Made by a program: the position numbers and the translations under genes. This document shows, piece by piece, positions 5,657 through 14,371 of a DNA stretch of 39,587 bases. Under the pieces are notes generated by a model that did not search any database, had not been told where the DNA came from, and was given only the letters and a program-made list of their open reading frames with translations. The stretch's first letter is position 1. Every line of letters begins with the position of its first letter. This DNA comes from Salimicrobium halophilum. Its GTDB lineage: Bacteria > Bacillota > Bacilli > Bacillales > Halobacillaceae. The stretch spans positions 1 through 39,587 of the forward strand of contig NZ_FNEV01000015.1 of assembly GCF_900100295.1 (NCBI RefSeq), read 5' to 3'.

Positions 5657-6704
5657 TGGTCACACTTCCCATCACAGCAACTTCCTGTTCACCAACAGAA
5701 ACATTACTGGTACCACCATTCACTGTAAGGTTCGTATAATCAGCCACGCTTTCACATCCGAGTATCAAAGCACCAATCTGTGCATAGCTGACATAGTCCT
5801 CTTGAAAGGCTACATCGTACAAGTGATCAGTGATAGCCTGAGTTACTTCCGTCTCTACATCAGACTGTGAGAAGCCGGTCGTGATTGTCACGGTAAATGA
5901 AACATCTATGGTAAGAGCCGTAGCACTCTCCACCGTAACGAAAGCTCCAATAGGAGCAGTGCCATCGCCTAAACCGGTAATACCGGGATCGATTTCTTCC
6001 TGTACATCGCTTACCAATTCCGGAGAGGCAGGTGTGCGATCACTGTCGATGATGACGACCTTTACCGTGTTATCTCCATTCCAGAGAGGGAACACGCGAA
6101 CTTCACCAACACCGGGAACTTCTTTCGCCCAGTTAATATAATGATATCTATTCCCACTGGTCGAAGGGGTTCGGATTTTTTCATAATATCTATCTAATAA
6201 ATCAGTGTCACTTTCCGCTGCAAATCCATCATACGTGGGAGACGGGTTCGTCACGGCATTGATACCATCCAAGGTCACAGGTATCTGCGTGATCTGATTC
6301 GCAGGTACATTTCCGATGGTCCCGGCTTCTACCGCTTTGATACTTACTGTTCCGGTCTCATCAATCGTGACGGTTTCTGTCGCTTCATATTGCACCCCTG
6401 CTTCGGTTTCAAAAGCATCTCCCTGATTGACGGTACCGTTTCCCTCTACCTGCAGTTCACCGATAGCGTGTGTAGCTGGACGGCGACTCAGACCAGTACG
6501 ATCATTGATGCGCGTTTCCAGTTCATCGCCACTTAAATTTTCAATAGAGAGCTTGTTTGTTATAGCTTCTTGGTCTTTTTCGACAGCTGCGATTTTAATT
6601 GCAGGAGGTCTTGTTAAAGCATAAGGGAATGACCCCTCTACTTTTTCATAAGAATTATCAATGCCATCAAGCATCTCCTGGTGAATCTCATCTTCTCGTG
6701 CCAT
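5649..6704 (-). CDS. xkdT: Baseplate wedge protein, GpJ/XkdT family
   Basis: A 351-residue baseplate J-like protein, which forms the wedge of the contractile baseplate. Visible family features are the N-terminal helix with YEKVEGSFPYALTRPPAIKI, the TGLSRRPATHAIGELQVEG segment at about 72-90, the AVEAGTIGNVPANQI repeat-like strand region, and SDTDLLDRYYEKIRTPSTSGNRYHYINWAKEVPGVGEVRVFP. The length matches XkdT. The start overlaps the XkdS stop by one base (TAATG), giving a tightly coupled operon. Confidence 0.93.
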   Translation of the reverse strand: MAREDEIHQEMLDGIDNSYEKVEGSFPYALTRPPAIKIAAVEKDQEAITNKLSIENLSGDELETRINDRTGLSRRPATHAIGELQVEGNGTVNQGDAFETEAGVQYEATETVTIDETGTVSIKAVEAGTIGNVPANQITQIPVTLDGINAVTNPSPTYDGFAAESDTDLLDRYYEKIRTPSTSGNRYHYINWAKEVPGVGEVRVFPLWNGDNTVKVVIIDSDRTPASPELVSDVQEEIDPGITGLGDGTAPIGAFVTVESATALTIDVSFTVTITTGFSQSDVETEVTQAITDHLYDVAFQEDYVSYAQIGALILGCESVADYTNLTVNGGTSNVSVGEQEVAVMGSVTIA

Positions 6705-7147
6705 TATCCTTCCACCTCCATCGGCTCACTGCCATAGATTGTATTAAGCGTGAATGCGATCCGGAGCAAAGAACCGTCTCTCTCAAAGGAGAAGTTCGAT
6801 ATCGACTCGATGGCTGGATGGACCGTAAGTGTCTCCCGAATTTCCCGCTGCAGTTCAGTCTGCACGAATTCCCGGGAATATACATGCCCTCGGAGATCAT
6901 CTGTCTGAACCCCGAAGGTTGAACCCTCATAAGCATCGTATCTATTCTTTTGCGTTCGAATGGCCATCTCCACCCACATTTTCACAGCTTCCTTGCCTTC
7001 TGCTTTCACAGGGGCTCCGTCACGCAGCACAAAATCACCCAGATCAAAATCAAAGAGATAAGAGTGGCCATGATCGGTCAACTCCTCTTCATATGCTTGA
7101 GTAGCCATTTCCACCTGTTCCAATTTCGTCACTTTCGGGAACATCAC
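6704..7147 (-). CDS. xkdS: Baseplate protein, XkdS (DUF2634) family
   Basis: A 147-residue DUF2634/gp25-like wedge protein. The central sequence FDFDLGDFVLRDGAPVKAEGKEAVKMWVEMAIRTQKNRYDAY is a clear signature: the first part is the short beta hairpin of the gp25/lysozyme-like fold and the second the long helix. The gene lies between XkdR and XkdT as in PBSX and overlaps both neighbours by a few bases. Confidence 0.9.
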   Translation of the reverse strand: MMFPKVTKLEQVEMATQAYEEELTDHGHSYLFDFDLGDFVLRDGAPVKAEGKEAVKMWVEMAIRTQKNRYDAYEGSTFGVQTDDLRGHVYSREFVQTELQREIRETLTVHPAIESISNFSFERDGSLLRIAFTLNTIYGSEPMEVEG

Positions 7148-7398
7148 ATCACCACCTTATCTGCTACATACACCCGCTTATAGTCCTGGGAAGGAAACAA
7201 TACAACCATATCTCCTTTAACAAACGATCCGTTTAGTCGTTCTGGTATGACTAATTTCCTTTGTTCCAACAAAATATTTTCGTTCACCCTTATTTTGAGA
7301 GGGGAGGTTTGTACGACCTTTCCTGTGGTCCAGTCCGGAAGGTCCGGGTTTTCTCTATCTTTGAATAGGCTTGCGAATTCTTCCATTCCATTATTCAT
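7144..7398 (-). CDS. xkdR: Tail protein, XkdR (DUF2577) family
   Basis: An 84-residue protein with the DUF2577 pattern: a short helix, then small beta-rich sequence VVQTSPLKIRVNENILLEQRKLVIPERL and VLFPSQDYKRVYVADKVV at the end. In PBSX-type phages it sits between the hub protein XkdQ and wedge XkdS, and may form an OB-like part of the hub or spike. The ATG overlaps the XkdQ stop (ATGA). Confidence 0.88.
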   Translation of the reverse strand: MNNGMEEFASLFKDRENPDLPDWTTGKVVQTSPLKIRVNENILLEQRKLVIPERLNGSFVKGDMVVLFPSQDYKRVYVADKVVM

Positions 7399-8372
7399 GA
7401 TATCCTCTCCACATCAAGCTTCATCGTATGATGGCCGTTACTAACCGTATGACTAGCTTTTTTAATTAAAAAACGACCACTCATACCTGTGATCGGTTCT
7501 TCAATATCTAACAGACGACCGGCTCTCGCTTCATCGACACCCATCAATTCAAGCGACGTCTCTTCATGGATTTTTGCCAGTTCATTCAATTTGTTTTTCG
7601 CCATATTCCGAATCTGTGCCATCGACTGATCATCGTCTGCATCAATTGTCTCTTGGAGTAAACCATACTCATCAATCAACGACTGACTGCCAGTCGTAAA
7701 TACAATGCTGTCATCCTTGACCACTTGAATACTGTTCTTCATTTCATCAATAGATCGTTTGCGCGAAGGATTGCTTATGGAATACTGTAGACCAACGCCT
7801 GTGATATTTGGTGCATGATCGAACCGCGCATTTACTATTACATCATCCTGCTTTTCAATATACAGCCGCCCCTGTCTCATCTCCATGACATAAGAAGTAC
7901 CTTGATCTGCTTTCGCTTTTGCCAGGATATCCTTAAATATTTTAGCTGGAGTTTTCCCATTATAAATTTCATCAATTTTGGTAGGTATAGAAACGACACT
8001 ACCAATTGGAACTCCGAAGTCTCGGCATATCTTACGAATAGCCTTATCACCATTCGTATTGAATTGATAAATGACTTTCGATTTATTCAGATAGAAGGCA
8101 GGATCGAAGCTAGAGTAGTTTATAGGATCTCTCCCTGTTTTATTTTCCGAAGTAACAACGGTTCGTAAAACTTCTGAGCCATCATTCTTTACAATAATCA
8201 TGCCACCTACATCAACAGGATTGTCCGGAAAGAACGGCATGTCACTATAAGCAACATCAAAACTCAATTTTTGCCCTAAAGTTTTAATTTCTGATTGCCA
8301 CGATAATGAACCAACAATCGGGGAAATGTCCCATAGATTCCCGTTTGAAAAGGTTGTATATACTTGATGCAT
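7395..8372 (-). CDS. xkdQ: Tail hub protein, XkdQ/GpD-like
   Basis: A 325-residue XkdQ/YqbQ-family protein, the functional equivalent of phage late-control protein D (gp27-like hub). Features include SLSWQSEIKTLGQKLSFDVAY at the N-terminus, the FYLNKSKVIYQFNTNGDKAIRKICRDFGVPIG segment near 110-140, and a C-terminal TGMSGRFLIKKASHTVSNGHHTM strand pair. Some annotations call this family a cell-wall hydrolase, but I see no catalytic signature here. The start codon lies 4 bases past the stop of the XkdP-like gene. Confidence 0.9.
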   Translation of the reverse strand: MHQVYTTFSNGNLWDISPIVGSLSWQSEIKTLGQKLSFDVAYSDMPFFPDNPVDVGGMIIVKNDGSEVLRTVVTSENKTGRDPINYSSFDPAFYLNKSKVIYQFNTNGDKAIRKICRDFGVPIGSVVSIPTKIDEIYNGKTPAKIFKDILAKAKADQGTSYVMEMRQGRLYIEKQDDVIVNARFDHAPNITGVGLQYSISNPSRKRSIDEMKNSIQVVKDDSIVFTTGSQSLIDEYGLLQETIDADDDQSMAQIRNMAKNKLNELAKIHEETSLELMGVDEARAGRLLDIEEPITGMSGRFLIKKASHTVSNGHHTMKLDVERIS

Positions 8373-8376
8373 ACCA

Positions 8377-8781
8377 TCACACCCTTATGAATGGGAAGTC
8401 GGTGAAGGTCATCGTATAGTAGATGTCCCCTGTTCCGTCCTGGGTCCCATATTCAAATGAATCAATAGCCACCGCCCAGTTAATCGGGGTGCCTGTGATT
8501 ATGAGACGGAGTGGCAAGCGTCGCTTTTTCCATCTCTCGATGGTTTCGACATAATCCCACCCGAACATTTCATTGTTCTGGGAGAAGTAGTATTCTTTAT
8601 TCGGAAAAAAGGAAGATAAGGAGAACGACTTCAAACCTTCCAGACCAATCAGTTTGATATCGCCCTGACGTATGGTAGTGAACGTGTCGTTATTTTGAGG
8701 ATCGTTGATTTTGAATTCTGGAGGGAGTACAGGGATCTGCATGACTTCTTCTCTGTTATTGATAGATAGGTATATTTCCAT
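8377..8781 (-). CDS. Short XkdP-like tail protein without LysM
   Basis: A 134-residue protein with the N-terminal domain of XkdP: MEIYLSINNREEVMQIPVLPPEF, then KLIGLEGLKSFSLSSFFPNKEYYF, then RLPLRLIITGTPINWAVAIDSFEY. The usual family members are over 200 residues and end in a LysM peptidoglycan-binding domain. This one stops after the first domain (FTDFPFIRV), so the LysM part is missing. It lies between the tape measure and the hub gene as expected for the tail-hub adaptor. Confidence 0.82.
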   Translation of the reverse strand: MEIYLSINNREEVMQIPVLPPEFKINDPQNNDTFTTIRQGDIKLIGLEGLKSFSLSSFFPNKEYYFSQNNEMFGWDYVETIERWKKRRLPLRLIITGTPINWAVAIDSFEYGTQDGTGDIYYTMTFTDFPFIRV

Positions 8782-8794
8782 AACTTCTCCCTCC

Positions 8795-10705
8795 TTATGC
8801 CATGTTTTCGAGCGTTTCTTTTAGTTCCGGCAGCACTTCATTAATAAATTCCATTGCTGTCTTCGCTCTTGTTTGAATGTTCAACGTGATGTAATTATGA
8901 TTGATGCTTTGCTTCTTCGAGTTATCATTGTGAGATACGTTTCTCGTCGGAGCAGATCCACCACCAGAAGACTGGTTCCGTTGAGCATTCAATCCACCGC
9001 TACGATAGATATCAGCTTCTTTTTTCGGAAGGACTGTCTCTCCTTTGTGCAATTCTGCAACGTAACCATCAAATGGAACGGATCGTAGACCTTTCGCGTG
9101 AGAGCCATCAACTAGATTTTTGATAGCACCTGCACCTTTGCCAACCCATCCGGCCACCTTACTGACAGCACCTGGCAAGCTGAAATTCGATAGAGCAGAA
9201 GTGAAATCATCCCACTTCCCTTTCACTCGATCGATAAAGTCCATCAACGGAGAAAAGAAATTCGATACCGATTCACCTGCCGATTCCAGCGCGCTGCTGA
9301 TCTTCGACTTCACGTTATCCCATATTTGTTTCGTCTTATCCCAAATATTGCCGAAAAACTTTTTGACGGAAGACCACAGTTGACCTGCTTTTTCTTTCAC
9401 CGTATCCCAGTTTTTATAAAGAAGAATACCCGCACCAATGACCAAACCGATCAAGGTCACAATCAAACCGAGAGGGTTCATCCTCATAACCATGTTCCAT
9501 GCTCTCGTTACTCCTGTGAGTGTTTTAGTAACTCCGATTTGAGTGAGCGTTGCCACTTTCCATGCACCGAAAGCAATGACAATTCCAGTCACCAATGGAC
9601 CGATAACAGACCAGTTATTTACAATATAATTTTTCAGCTGCAGCACTTTTTCTACTACAAACATGATCCCGTCCCCAAGAGTAGGGAGCGCTTCATCCTT
9701 CAAAAATAATAGCGTCGGTTTTGCTTTTTCAAAAGCTGTCTTCAGACCATTGCCCAGCTGAACAACCGAGTCTTTCACCATCTGTATGGTCGGTTGATTC
9801 TGCTGTATGAATTGCTTCATGGATTGAAACACGGACCTTCCGACGTCACCGACTTTTTGAAAAGCCGTCCCGAGACCGGATAGCGCTGAATTCATAACCT
9901 GCTTTATGGTCGGCATGTGCTCATTGACCTTCGTAACAATTCCTTGTAGAGCTGGGAGGACACTGGCACCTATCGTCAGTGCCACGCCACCGAGGGATGA
10001 CTTCAGCTGCATCCAGCTGTTCTTGAAGGCTTGCGCTTTCTTGATCTGACTTTCAGGAATGACGTTCGCATTCCCCTTCATATTTTTGAGCTCTTTGTTC
10101 GTCATGTTTAGCACAGGCGCTAACTCTTCACCAGTGGTTCCGAGCATGGCCGTAGCCATTGCATTACGTTTCGTGGTGTCTTCCATGCCTTGAAGAGCGC
10201 CAATCGTTTCATTGAACAATTGCTCCTGCGATTTCAGTTGCCCATTCGCACCTTTTACATTGATGCCAAGTTCCTTGAACATTTCAGCACCTTCCCCGGT
10301 GCCTTTTGCTGCATCCATGGCACGTTCAGAAAACATGGCAATATCGCCCGCTGCTGCTTCCATTGAGAAGCCGAATGATTTAGCCACGTGATCCCACTGT
10401 TGGAATCCTTTGGTACTCATGCCGGTCACCTGACTGAACTTATCAATTTCAGATAAAGCCGAAGATGCTTTCGTTACCAACCCTGTCATAGCCGCGGCAC
10501 CTGCAGCCCCAGCTGCACCAAAACCAAGAGCCGCCTTTTTAGCCATATCCCCTGATTTTTTCATGGCTCCGCCGAGCTTTCCGGATTTCTTTGTAGCACC
10601 CTCCGCATCAGCTTTTGCCTGTCCGACACCACCACTGAATTCTTTCAGTTTAGAGGAGAACTTATCCTTAATCTCCAGTATCGCACCAAAACGTTCTTCT
10701 GCCAT
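8795..10705 (-). CDS. Tail tape measure protein
   Basis: A 636-residue protein that sets tail length and helps DNA pass the membrane. It opens with RFGAILEIKDKFSSKLKEF, typical of XkdO-type tape measures, then a Gly/Ala/Lys-rich helix (KKAALGFGAAGAAGAAAMTGL). The tail-tape region runs on through GTTGEELAPVLNMTNKELK. Two hydrophobic segments occur at about 372-392 and 410-430 (PLGLIVTLIGLVIGAGILLY). It is shorter than PBSX XkdO, so by the general tape-measure rule the tail should be short, very roughly 100 nm. AAGGGAGGG precedes the ATG. Confidence 0.93.
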   Translation of the reverse strand: MAEERFGAILEIKDKFSSKLKEFSGGVGQAKADAEGATKKSGKLGGAMKKSGDMAKKAALGFGAAGAAGAAAMTGLVTKASSALSEIDKFSQVTGMSTKGFQQWDHVAKSFGFSMEAAAGDIAMFSERAMDAAKGTGEGAEMFKELGINVKGANGQLKSQEQLFNETIGALQGMEDTTKRNAMATAMLGTTGEELAPVLNMTNKELKNMKGNANVIPESQIKKAQAFKNSWMQLKSSLGGVALTIGASVLPALQGIVTKVNEHMPTIKQVMNSALSGLGTAFQKVGDVGRSVFQSMKQFIQQNQPTIQMVKDSVVQLGNGLKTAFEKAKPTLLFLKDEALPTLGDGIMFVVEKVLQLKNYIVNNWSVIGPLVTGIVIAFGAWKVATLTQIGVTKTLTGVTRAWNMVMRMNPLGLIVTLIGLVIGAGILLYKNWDTVKEKAGQLWSSVKKFFGNIWDKTKQIWDNVKSKISSALESAGESVSNFFSPLMDFIDRVKGKWDDFTSALSNFSLPGAVSKVAGWVGKGAGAIKNLVDGSHAKGLRSVPFDGYVAELHKGETVLPKKEADIYRSGGLNAQRNQSSGGGSAPTRNVSHNDNSKKQSINHNYITLNIQTRAKTAMEFINEVLPELKETLENMA

Positions 10706-10741
10706 TTGTAGCCCTCCCTTCTCTACAAAAAAAGGAAGAGC

Positions 10742-11319
10742 TTATTTCGCTCCTCCTAATGATTGCATCATTTTATTCATTTGTTTTTGCTCATCATTTT
10801 GCTGTTCAAGTTCCAACTCCATCGAAGCTTGATAAAGAACTTTGTTTGCATAACTCATATTTAACAACTGATCGGGATCCATGCCTTTCTGCATGTAATG
10901 GTGCAAAAAGTGAAACTGCCCGTCAGTTTTTATGAGTTTTTTACCTCATCCACCAGTGACATCTTGTCGCCGCCTGCAATTTTCTGGGCTAACATACTCA
11001 CTTCATACCACTCAAATATTTTGCTAACAATCTCATGTCCCTTGTTCTTACCAACGCCGTAGGTTTTCAAAAGTTCATCGTCTTTTAGACTCGGATCAAC
11101 AAGACAATGATAGATGAGGTAGTGGTCTCCTTCGTAACCTTCACCCTGCTCACTCATTTGAGTGCCAGTGATGATCTGAGAACGGGTAGCTTTTTTCGTT
11201 TCTACATACCCATCAAGAGAAGGCACGTAAATCTTAAAGGTCTCTTTCTTTTTCTTTTCGATGTCATCTTTCTGTTTAATTAAATCCTGAACGGATACTT
11301 TTTTCTTTTCTTCACTCAT
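10742..11319 (-). CDS. Tail assembly chaperone, -1 frameshift product (XkdN extended)
   Basis: The short chaperone frame (10930-11319) is continued by a second frame down to 10742 through a likely programmed -1 frameshift. The slippery heptamer A AAA AAC covers 10942-10936. Six bases later a hairpin (AAACTG-ACGGG-CAGTTT, 10929-10913) can form. The second frame reads on as LIKTDGQFHFLHHYMQKGMD and ends MMQSLGGAK, adding 64 residues for a product of about 192. Its first ATG has no Shine-Dalgarno, so independent translation is unlikely. The same gene pair with frameshift (G/GT in lambda) is widespread in tailed phages; the long form binds the tape measure. Confidence 0.8.
10913..10942 (-). promoter_or_regulatory. 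Programmed -1 ribosomal frameshift signal
   Basis: Slippery A AAA AAC in the zero frame (codons GTA AAA AAC), a 6-base spacer, then a 6-bp stem with 5-base loop. This is the standard arrangement of a -1 site, placed two codons before the zero-frame stop. Confidence 0.8.
10930..11319 (-). CDS. xkdN: Tail assembly chaperone, short form (XkdN)
   Basis: A 129-residue XkdN-family protein, ending in zero frame right after the slippery site (EVKNS). It begins MSEEKKKVSVQDLIKQKDDIEKKKKETFKIYVPSLDGYVE, typical of the family, and has the conserved DPSLKDDELLKTYG block at about 73-86. Short and long forms together chaperone the tape measure while the tube is built. It follows the tube gene by 12 bases in the tail operon. 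Confidence 0.9.
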   Translation of the reverse strand: MSEEKKKVSVQDLIKQKDDIEKKKKETFKIYVPSLDGYVETKKATRSQIITGTQMSEQGEGYEGDHYLIYHCLVDPSLKDDELLKTYGVGKNKGHEIVSKIFEWYEVSMLAQKIAGGDKMSLVDEVKNS

Positions 11320-11331
11320 TCAGCTGCCTCC

Positions 11332-11781
11332 TTAAACGGGATCGATTGTTTCTTGCACATCCACAAAGTCAGGATCGAATCCGAATCCGATCTCCTGGGT
11401 CATGTTCTCGTGAGCAATAGTGGTCAAAGGTAATTCATTAATCCATACACGTTCCATCGTCGATCTCTCTGCCTGGCCATCTGGCGTTTGCGGATCATCC
11501 AGAAGCGATGTCATAGTAGAAATAGGGTCTTCTCCGCGTTTCCATGCTTCCACAAAACGACGCATACCACGAGTGAACATTTTTTTGATGGTAAGCGTTC
11601 CTTCTCCCGTTGTCCCAGTAAGCTTTGTACCTGCCCCTGACTTCATGGCAAGGTTGACCGCCTCACGTTCAGCAGTAATCGTAGCCTCAAAAGCTTCTAC
11701 TTCAAAGATAGGTTCGCCATCCCACCAGACCATGCCGTTTTTTCCATTAATCTGTTCGCCACCAGTATATTTTTGTCTCAT
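11332..11781 (-). CDS. xkdM: Tail tube protein, XkdM family
   Basis: A 149-residue DUF2001/XkdM-type tube protein. Family features visible are QINGKNGMVWWDGEPIFEVEAFEATI at the N-terminus, KLTGTTGEGTLTIKKMFTR in the centre and INELPLTTIAHENMTQEIGFGF near the end. Such proteins polymerise into the inner tube inside the sheath. The gene is directly downstream of the sheath, as in PBSX. Confidence 0.93.
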   Translation of the reverse strand: MRQKYTGGEQINGKNGMVWWDGEPIFEVEAFEATITAEREAVNLAMKSGAGTKLTGTTGEGTLTIKKMFTRGMRRFVEAWKRGEDPISTMTSLLDDPQTPDGQAERSTMERVWINELPLTTIAHENMTQEIGFGFDPDFVDVQETIDPV

Positions 11782-11796
11782 GTTCTCACCCCTTTA

Positions 11797-12858
11797 TTAA
11801 ATAGCGATATCGAAATCGAGATCTTCCATCGCATCGGTCACACGTACAGAAGCTCGTCCAAACACATGAGTATCCGTGTTATACTCTCGAATCTCCTGAT
11901 CCTTCATGTCTTCTACAGCAACGCCTTTACCTTGCAGGTAATTCTTCTGTGCCGAGAAGTTCAGTTCCGCACGGTTCTCTCCGTCTGGGTCAAGAATGCC
12001 TTCCCGCACGTTTTCACTGAAATATGCAGTGATTGCGGAGAAAAGTAGCATTTTGTTGTTGTAAACATTCAATACCTTACCAACGTACTCAGATTCAAAT
12101 GTGTCACGGATATCGTCACGCATCTGATCCAGCTTATCGATAATGGTGATTTTCTTGAATTGCTCACCTTTTTCCTGAGTCGTGGAGGTAAGACTGTTTA
12201 CTCCTCGTCCGACTTTCACGACTTCCCCATCGTCAATAAGGATGAATTCTCCGTTATCAATAGCCGTGTCTGGATCTGCCACTTCATCCACGCTATCCAC
12301 TTCATTAAGTGCCAAGTACGTAGCGCTTCGAGTGAATGGCAAACCTGCCAAAATACCAGCGATACGAGCCGTGTATTCCTCCGTCGTGTACGTATTTCCT
12401 CCGACCACGATGTTCGATGCCGTGAAGTTAATCACGCCTTCATGATCAGCTACTTCATTCGCAAGGACAGCCTTGAACGTTTTGTGATTGTTGGTACGCT
12501 CTCCTGTAATAAAAGAAGCGACATCCGTTGTCGTCGTTGCGTACGGTGTCGCCAGGTAGTTCCACTTTTTATTTTTGATATGACCAATTGCTTCGACGGT
12601 AGTTTCCGGTTCCGTAGCACCAGTATCAATTGTCTGGATCATCACTTTACGAGGATTCCCCATAAACGTCTTTGAAATCAAATCGTAGTTGTCCGCAGAC
12701 CAATCAGCCTCCGTTACTTCATCGATTCCACCATAACTTTTGAAGGTGTGTGTCGGGGCCGACTCTTCCAGAATCAACGCCACCACGCCTTTGGACGAGC
12801 GTTCAACCGCGGTTACACCTTTGGTCCGGAACTCTACAAAAATATCAGGTAGTCCCAT
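11797..12858 (-). CDS. xkdK: Contractile tail sheath protein
   Basis: A 353-residue XkdK-family sheath protein; its presence makes this a myovirus-type particle. Signatures: GLPDIFVEFRTKGVTAVERSSKGVVALIL at the N-terminus, NKKWNYLATPYATTTTDVASF near 95, GLPFTRSATYLALNEVDSVDE in the middle, and the strongly conserved EFILIDDGEVVKVGRGVNSLTS followed by ...KKITIIDKLDQMRDDIRDTFES. The C-terminal strand, by which subunits interlock, reads DAMEDLDFDIAI. Confidence 0.95.
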   Translation of the reverse strand: MGLPDIFVEFRTKGVTAVERSSKGVVALILEESAPTHTFKSYGGIDEVTEADWSADNYDLISKTFMGNPRKVMIQTIDTGATEPETTVEAIGHIKNKKWNYLATPYATTTTDVASFITGERTNNHKTFKAVLANEVADHEGVINFTASNIVVGGNTYTTEEYTARIAGILAGLPFTRSATYLALNEVDSVDEVADPDTAIDNGEFILIDDGEVVKVGRGVNSLTSTTQEKGEQFKKITIIDKLDQMRDDIRDTFESEYVGKVLNVYNNKMLLFSAITAYFSENVREGILDPDGENRAELNFSAQKNYLQGKGVAVEDMKDQEIREYNTDTHVFGRASVRVTDAMEDLDFDIAI

Positions 12859-12862
12859 GTCA

Positions 12863-13360
12863 TCACTCCTCTTCCCATTCTAGCTCTCTCATGACTTTTA
12901 CGTTTCCTTCCGTATAATCGAGAGCCGGATCTTCTTCGTAATAATGCGTATTGCCTTCGTCATCAAGGGCTTCTGCCATTTCGATGCCGTTGTGATACGT
13001 GAGTGGAATTGTAAAGACATATTCATCCTCTACGACTTCCCCTCGTGTTTCTGTAATGGCGATATGCTCACCGTTGACAGTGAGACCCTTGTGAAAGAGT
13101 CGCGTCAACGTATCACCCATCTCCCAGTTTTCTTGATTGGAATTCTTTTCACTCTCGCTATAATAATCGAGCTTCACCAGTACCGATGTCGCATAGAAAT
13201 AGCGATTGCTGTGATCTGTATCAACCGGTACGAAATATAAAAAGAAGCTGGGTCGTTTGAAGTTATCCGGAACCTTCTCCCCGTAGAGAGTGATGCCTGG
13301 AATATTCTCGGCCAGCTTCTTAAATATCGCTTGTTTTACATTATTCATTGTCACTGTCAT
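12863..13360 (-). CDS. Tail terminator/completion-type protein (XkdJ position)
   Basis: A 165-residue protein, MTVTMNNVKQAIFKKLAENIPGITLYGE, with the FKRPSFFLYFVPVDTDHSNRYFYATSVLVKLDYY sequence of the DUF6838-like family. It lies between the HK97-gp10-type gene and the sheath gene, the position of XkdJ, and by analogy caps the tail tube or neck. The acidic C-terminal tail (about residues 125-165, ELEWEEE end) is longer than I would expect for the core domain. Confidence 0.78.
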   Translation of the reverse strand: MTVTMNNVKQAIFKKLAENIPGITLYGEKVPDNFKRPSFFLYFVPVDTDHSNRYFYATSVLVKLDYYSESEKNSNQENWEMGDTLTRLFHKGLTVNGEHIAITETRGEVVEDEYVFTIPLTYHNGIEMAEALDDEGNTHYYEEDPALDYTEGNVKVMRELEWEEE

Positions 13361-13734
13361 AGCTTCAAATCCTTCATGAGATAGTAGAAAAACTCTTCCA
13401 TCTCACTTGCCATATTGTTGCGAATTCTTTCTAATGCAGACTCAAGCATATGAACTCCTGGCACTTTATATCCGCCGTTCACGTGCTTAAATCCTTTTTC
13501 GATCGCTTGAACGTATTCCTCCGGGTTTGATACTTCCACCTGACCATTCGCAGCATCTGACTTCGTCCATTTCCGTTTCAAATTACCACTCTTCACAGGA
13601 GTTCCCTGCTTCGTGTCAGCTAAAAGCTTGTACCCTAATCGATCCAGTTTTTTATCAATCTTTTCCGGAGCCTCTTTTTCAGCAATAGCCAGGACCTTTT
13701 TCTGTAGTCGATCAAAACCGAATGTTTCAGCCAT
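13357..13734 (-). CDS. xkdI: HK97 gp10-like neck protein (XkdI)
   Basis: A 125-residue protein of the HK97 gp10/XkdI family, which connects head and tail. The conserved part is the DTKQGTPVKSGNLKRKWTKSDAANG segment (T-P-V-x-x-G-x-L-x-x-S/K-W), then YVQAIEKGFKHVNGGYKVPGVHML and a C-terminal helix. Start and stop overlap neighbouring genes by one to four bases. Confidence 0.9.
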   Translation of the reverse strand: MAETFGFDRLQKKVLAIAEKEAPEKIDKKLDRLGYKLLADTKQGTPVKSGNLKRKWTKSDAANGQVEVSNPEEYVQAIEKGFKHVNGGYKVPGVHMLESALERIRNNMASEMEEFFYYLMKDLKL

Positions 13735-14087
13735 TATGCTTCATCCTCTCTATACAGAGGCACTTCATGATGCGTTTCAAAAAAATACGGCTCCCCTGCT
13801 TCAAATGCCGCCGTTACTCCATTTTTATAAGTGACCGTCACATTATCCCCGGCTTTCAACATAAAGCCAGGAGGATGCAAAAGAACCGTATCATATTCAA
13901 TTTCATTCGGGCCTTCCGTCCGTGTCGCGTTCTTACGTGTTGAACGCTGCATTGTGCACGGCATGTCAGGATATTTCGTAACTTCTTCCTGTTTCGTTTC
14001 ATAACCATCCGTATACTCTTCCCAGCGCATCACTTTAGCTTTCATGTGATACGTCCGGGTGAGAGTCTCTTCATCGGAGAAGATCAT
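13734..14087 (-). CDS. Head-closure / stopper protein (XkdH position)
   Basis: A 117-residue beta-rich protein with the pattern of head-closure proteins: an N-terminal hairpin (TLTRTYHMKAKVMRWEEY), GPNEIEYDTVLLHPPGFMLKAGDNVTVTYKNG in the middle, and a last strand YFFETHHEVPLYR. PBSX XkdH and skin YqbH occupy this place. The ATG overlaps the upstream stop (ATGA). Confidence 0.8.
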   Translation of the reverse strand: MIFSDEETLTRTYHMKAKVMRWEEYTDGYETKQEEVTKYPDMPCTMQRSTRKNATRTEGPNEIEYDTVLLHPPGFMLKAGDNVTVTYKNGVTAAFEAGEPYFFETHHEVPLYREDEA

Positions 14088-14371
14088 ACCACTCTCACCT
14101 GCCGGAAACGAGCAAGCTGGGGTTCATATTCTTCGAGATCAGCTGGTGAGACATTGTGCTCGAATGAGACACTCCCACGAGCCGTCACGCTGGTCGCATT
14201 CATCGACTCTTTTACGATGTAATCGACCACCACGTTTTCAAGCTCCGGAGGGAAGTCATCTCGATTGCACTCATTTTGAATGGCCGCTTTCACCAGTTTA
14301 ATCTTTGCATTGATTTTCGCATCCTTCGAGTTATTAGTGATATCGAGGAGCGATTTGATATCTTCGAGCAT
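14084..14371 (-). CDS. Head-tail connector (adaptor) protein
   Basis: A 95-residue mostly helical protein: MLEDIKSLLDITNNSKDAKINAKIKLVKAAIQNECN, then FPPELENVVVDYIVKESMNAT. This is the gp6/gp15-like adaptor fold (YqbG/XkdG-region type): several helices, the typical EDIKSLLDI start and an I-V-K-E central helix. It lies before the stopper gene and shares one base with the preceding small gene. Confidence 0.85.
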   Translation of the reverse strand: MLEDIKSLLDITNNSKDAKINAKIKLVKAAIQNECNRDDFPPELENVVVDYIVKESMNATSVTARGSVSFEHNVSPADLEEYEPQLARFRQVRVV

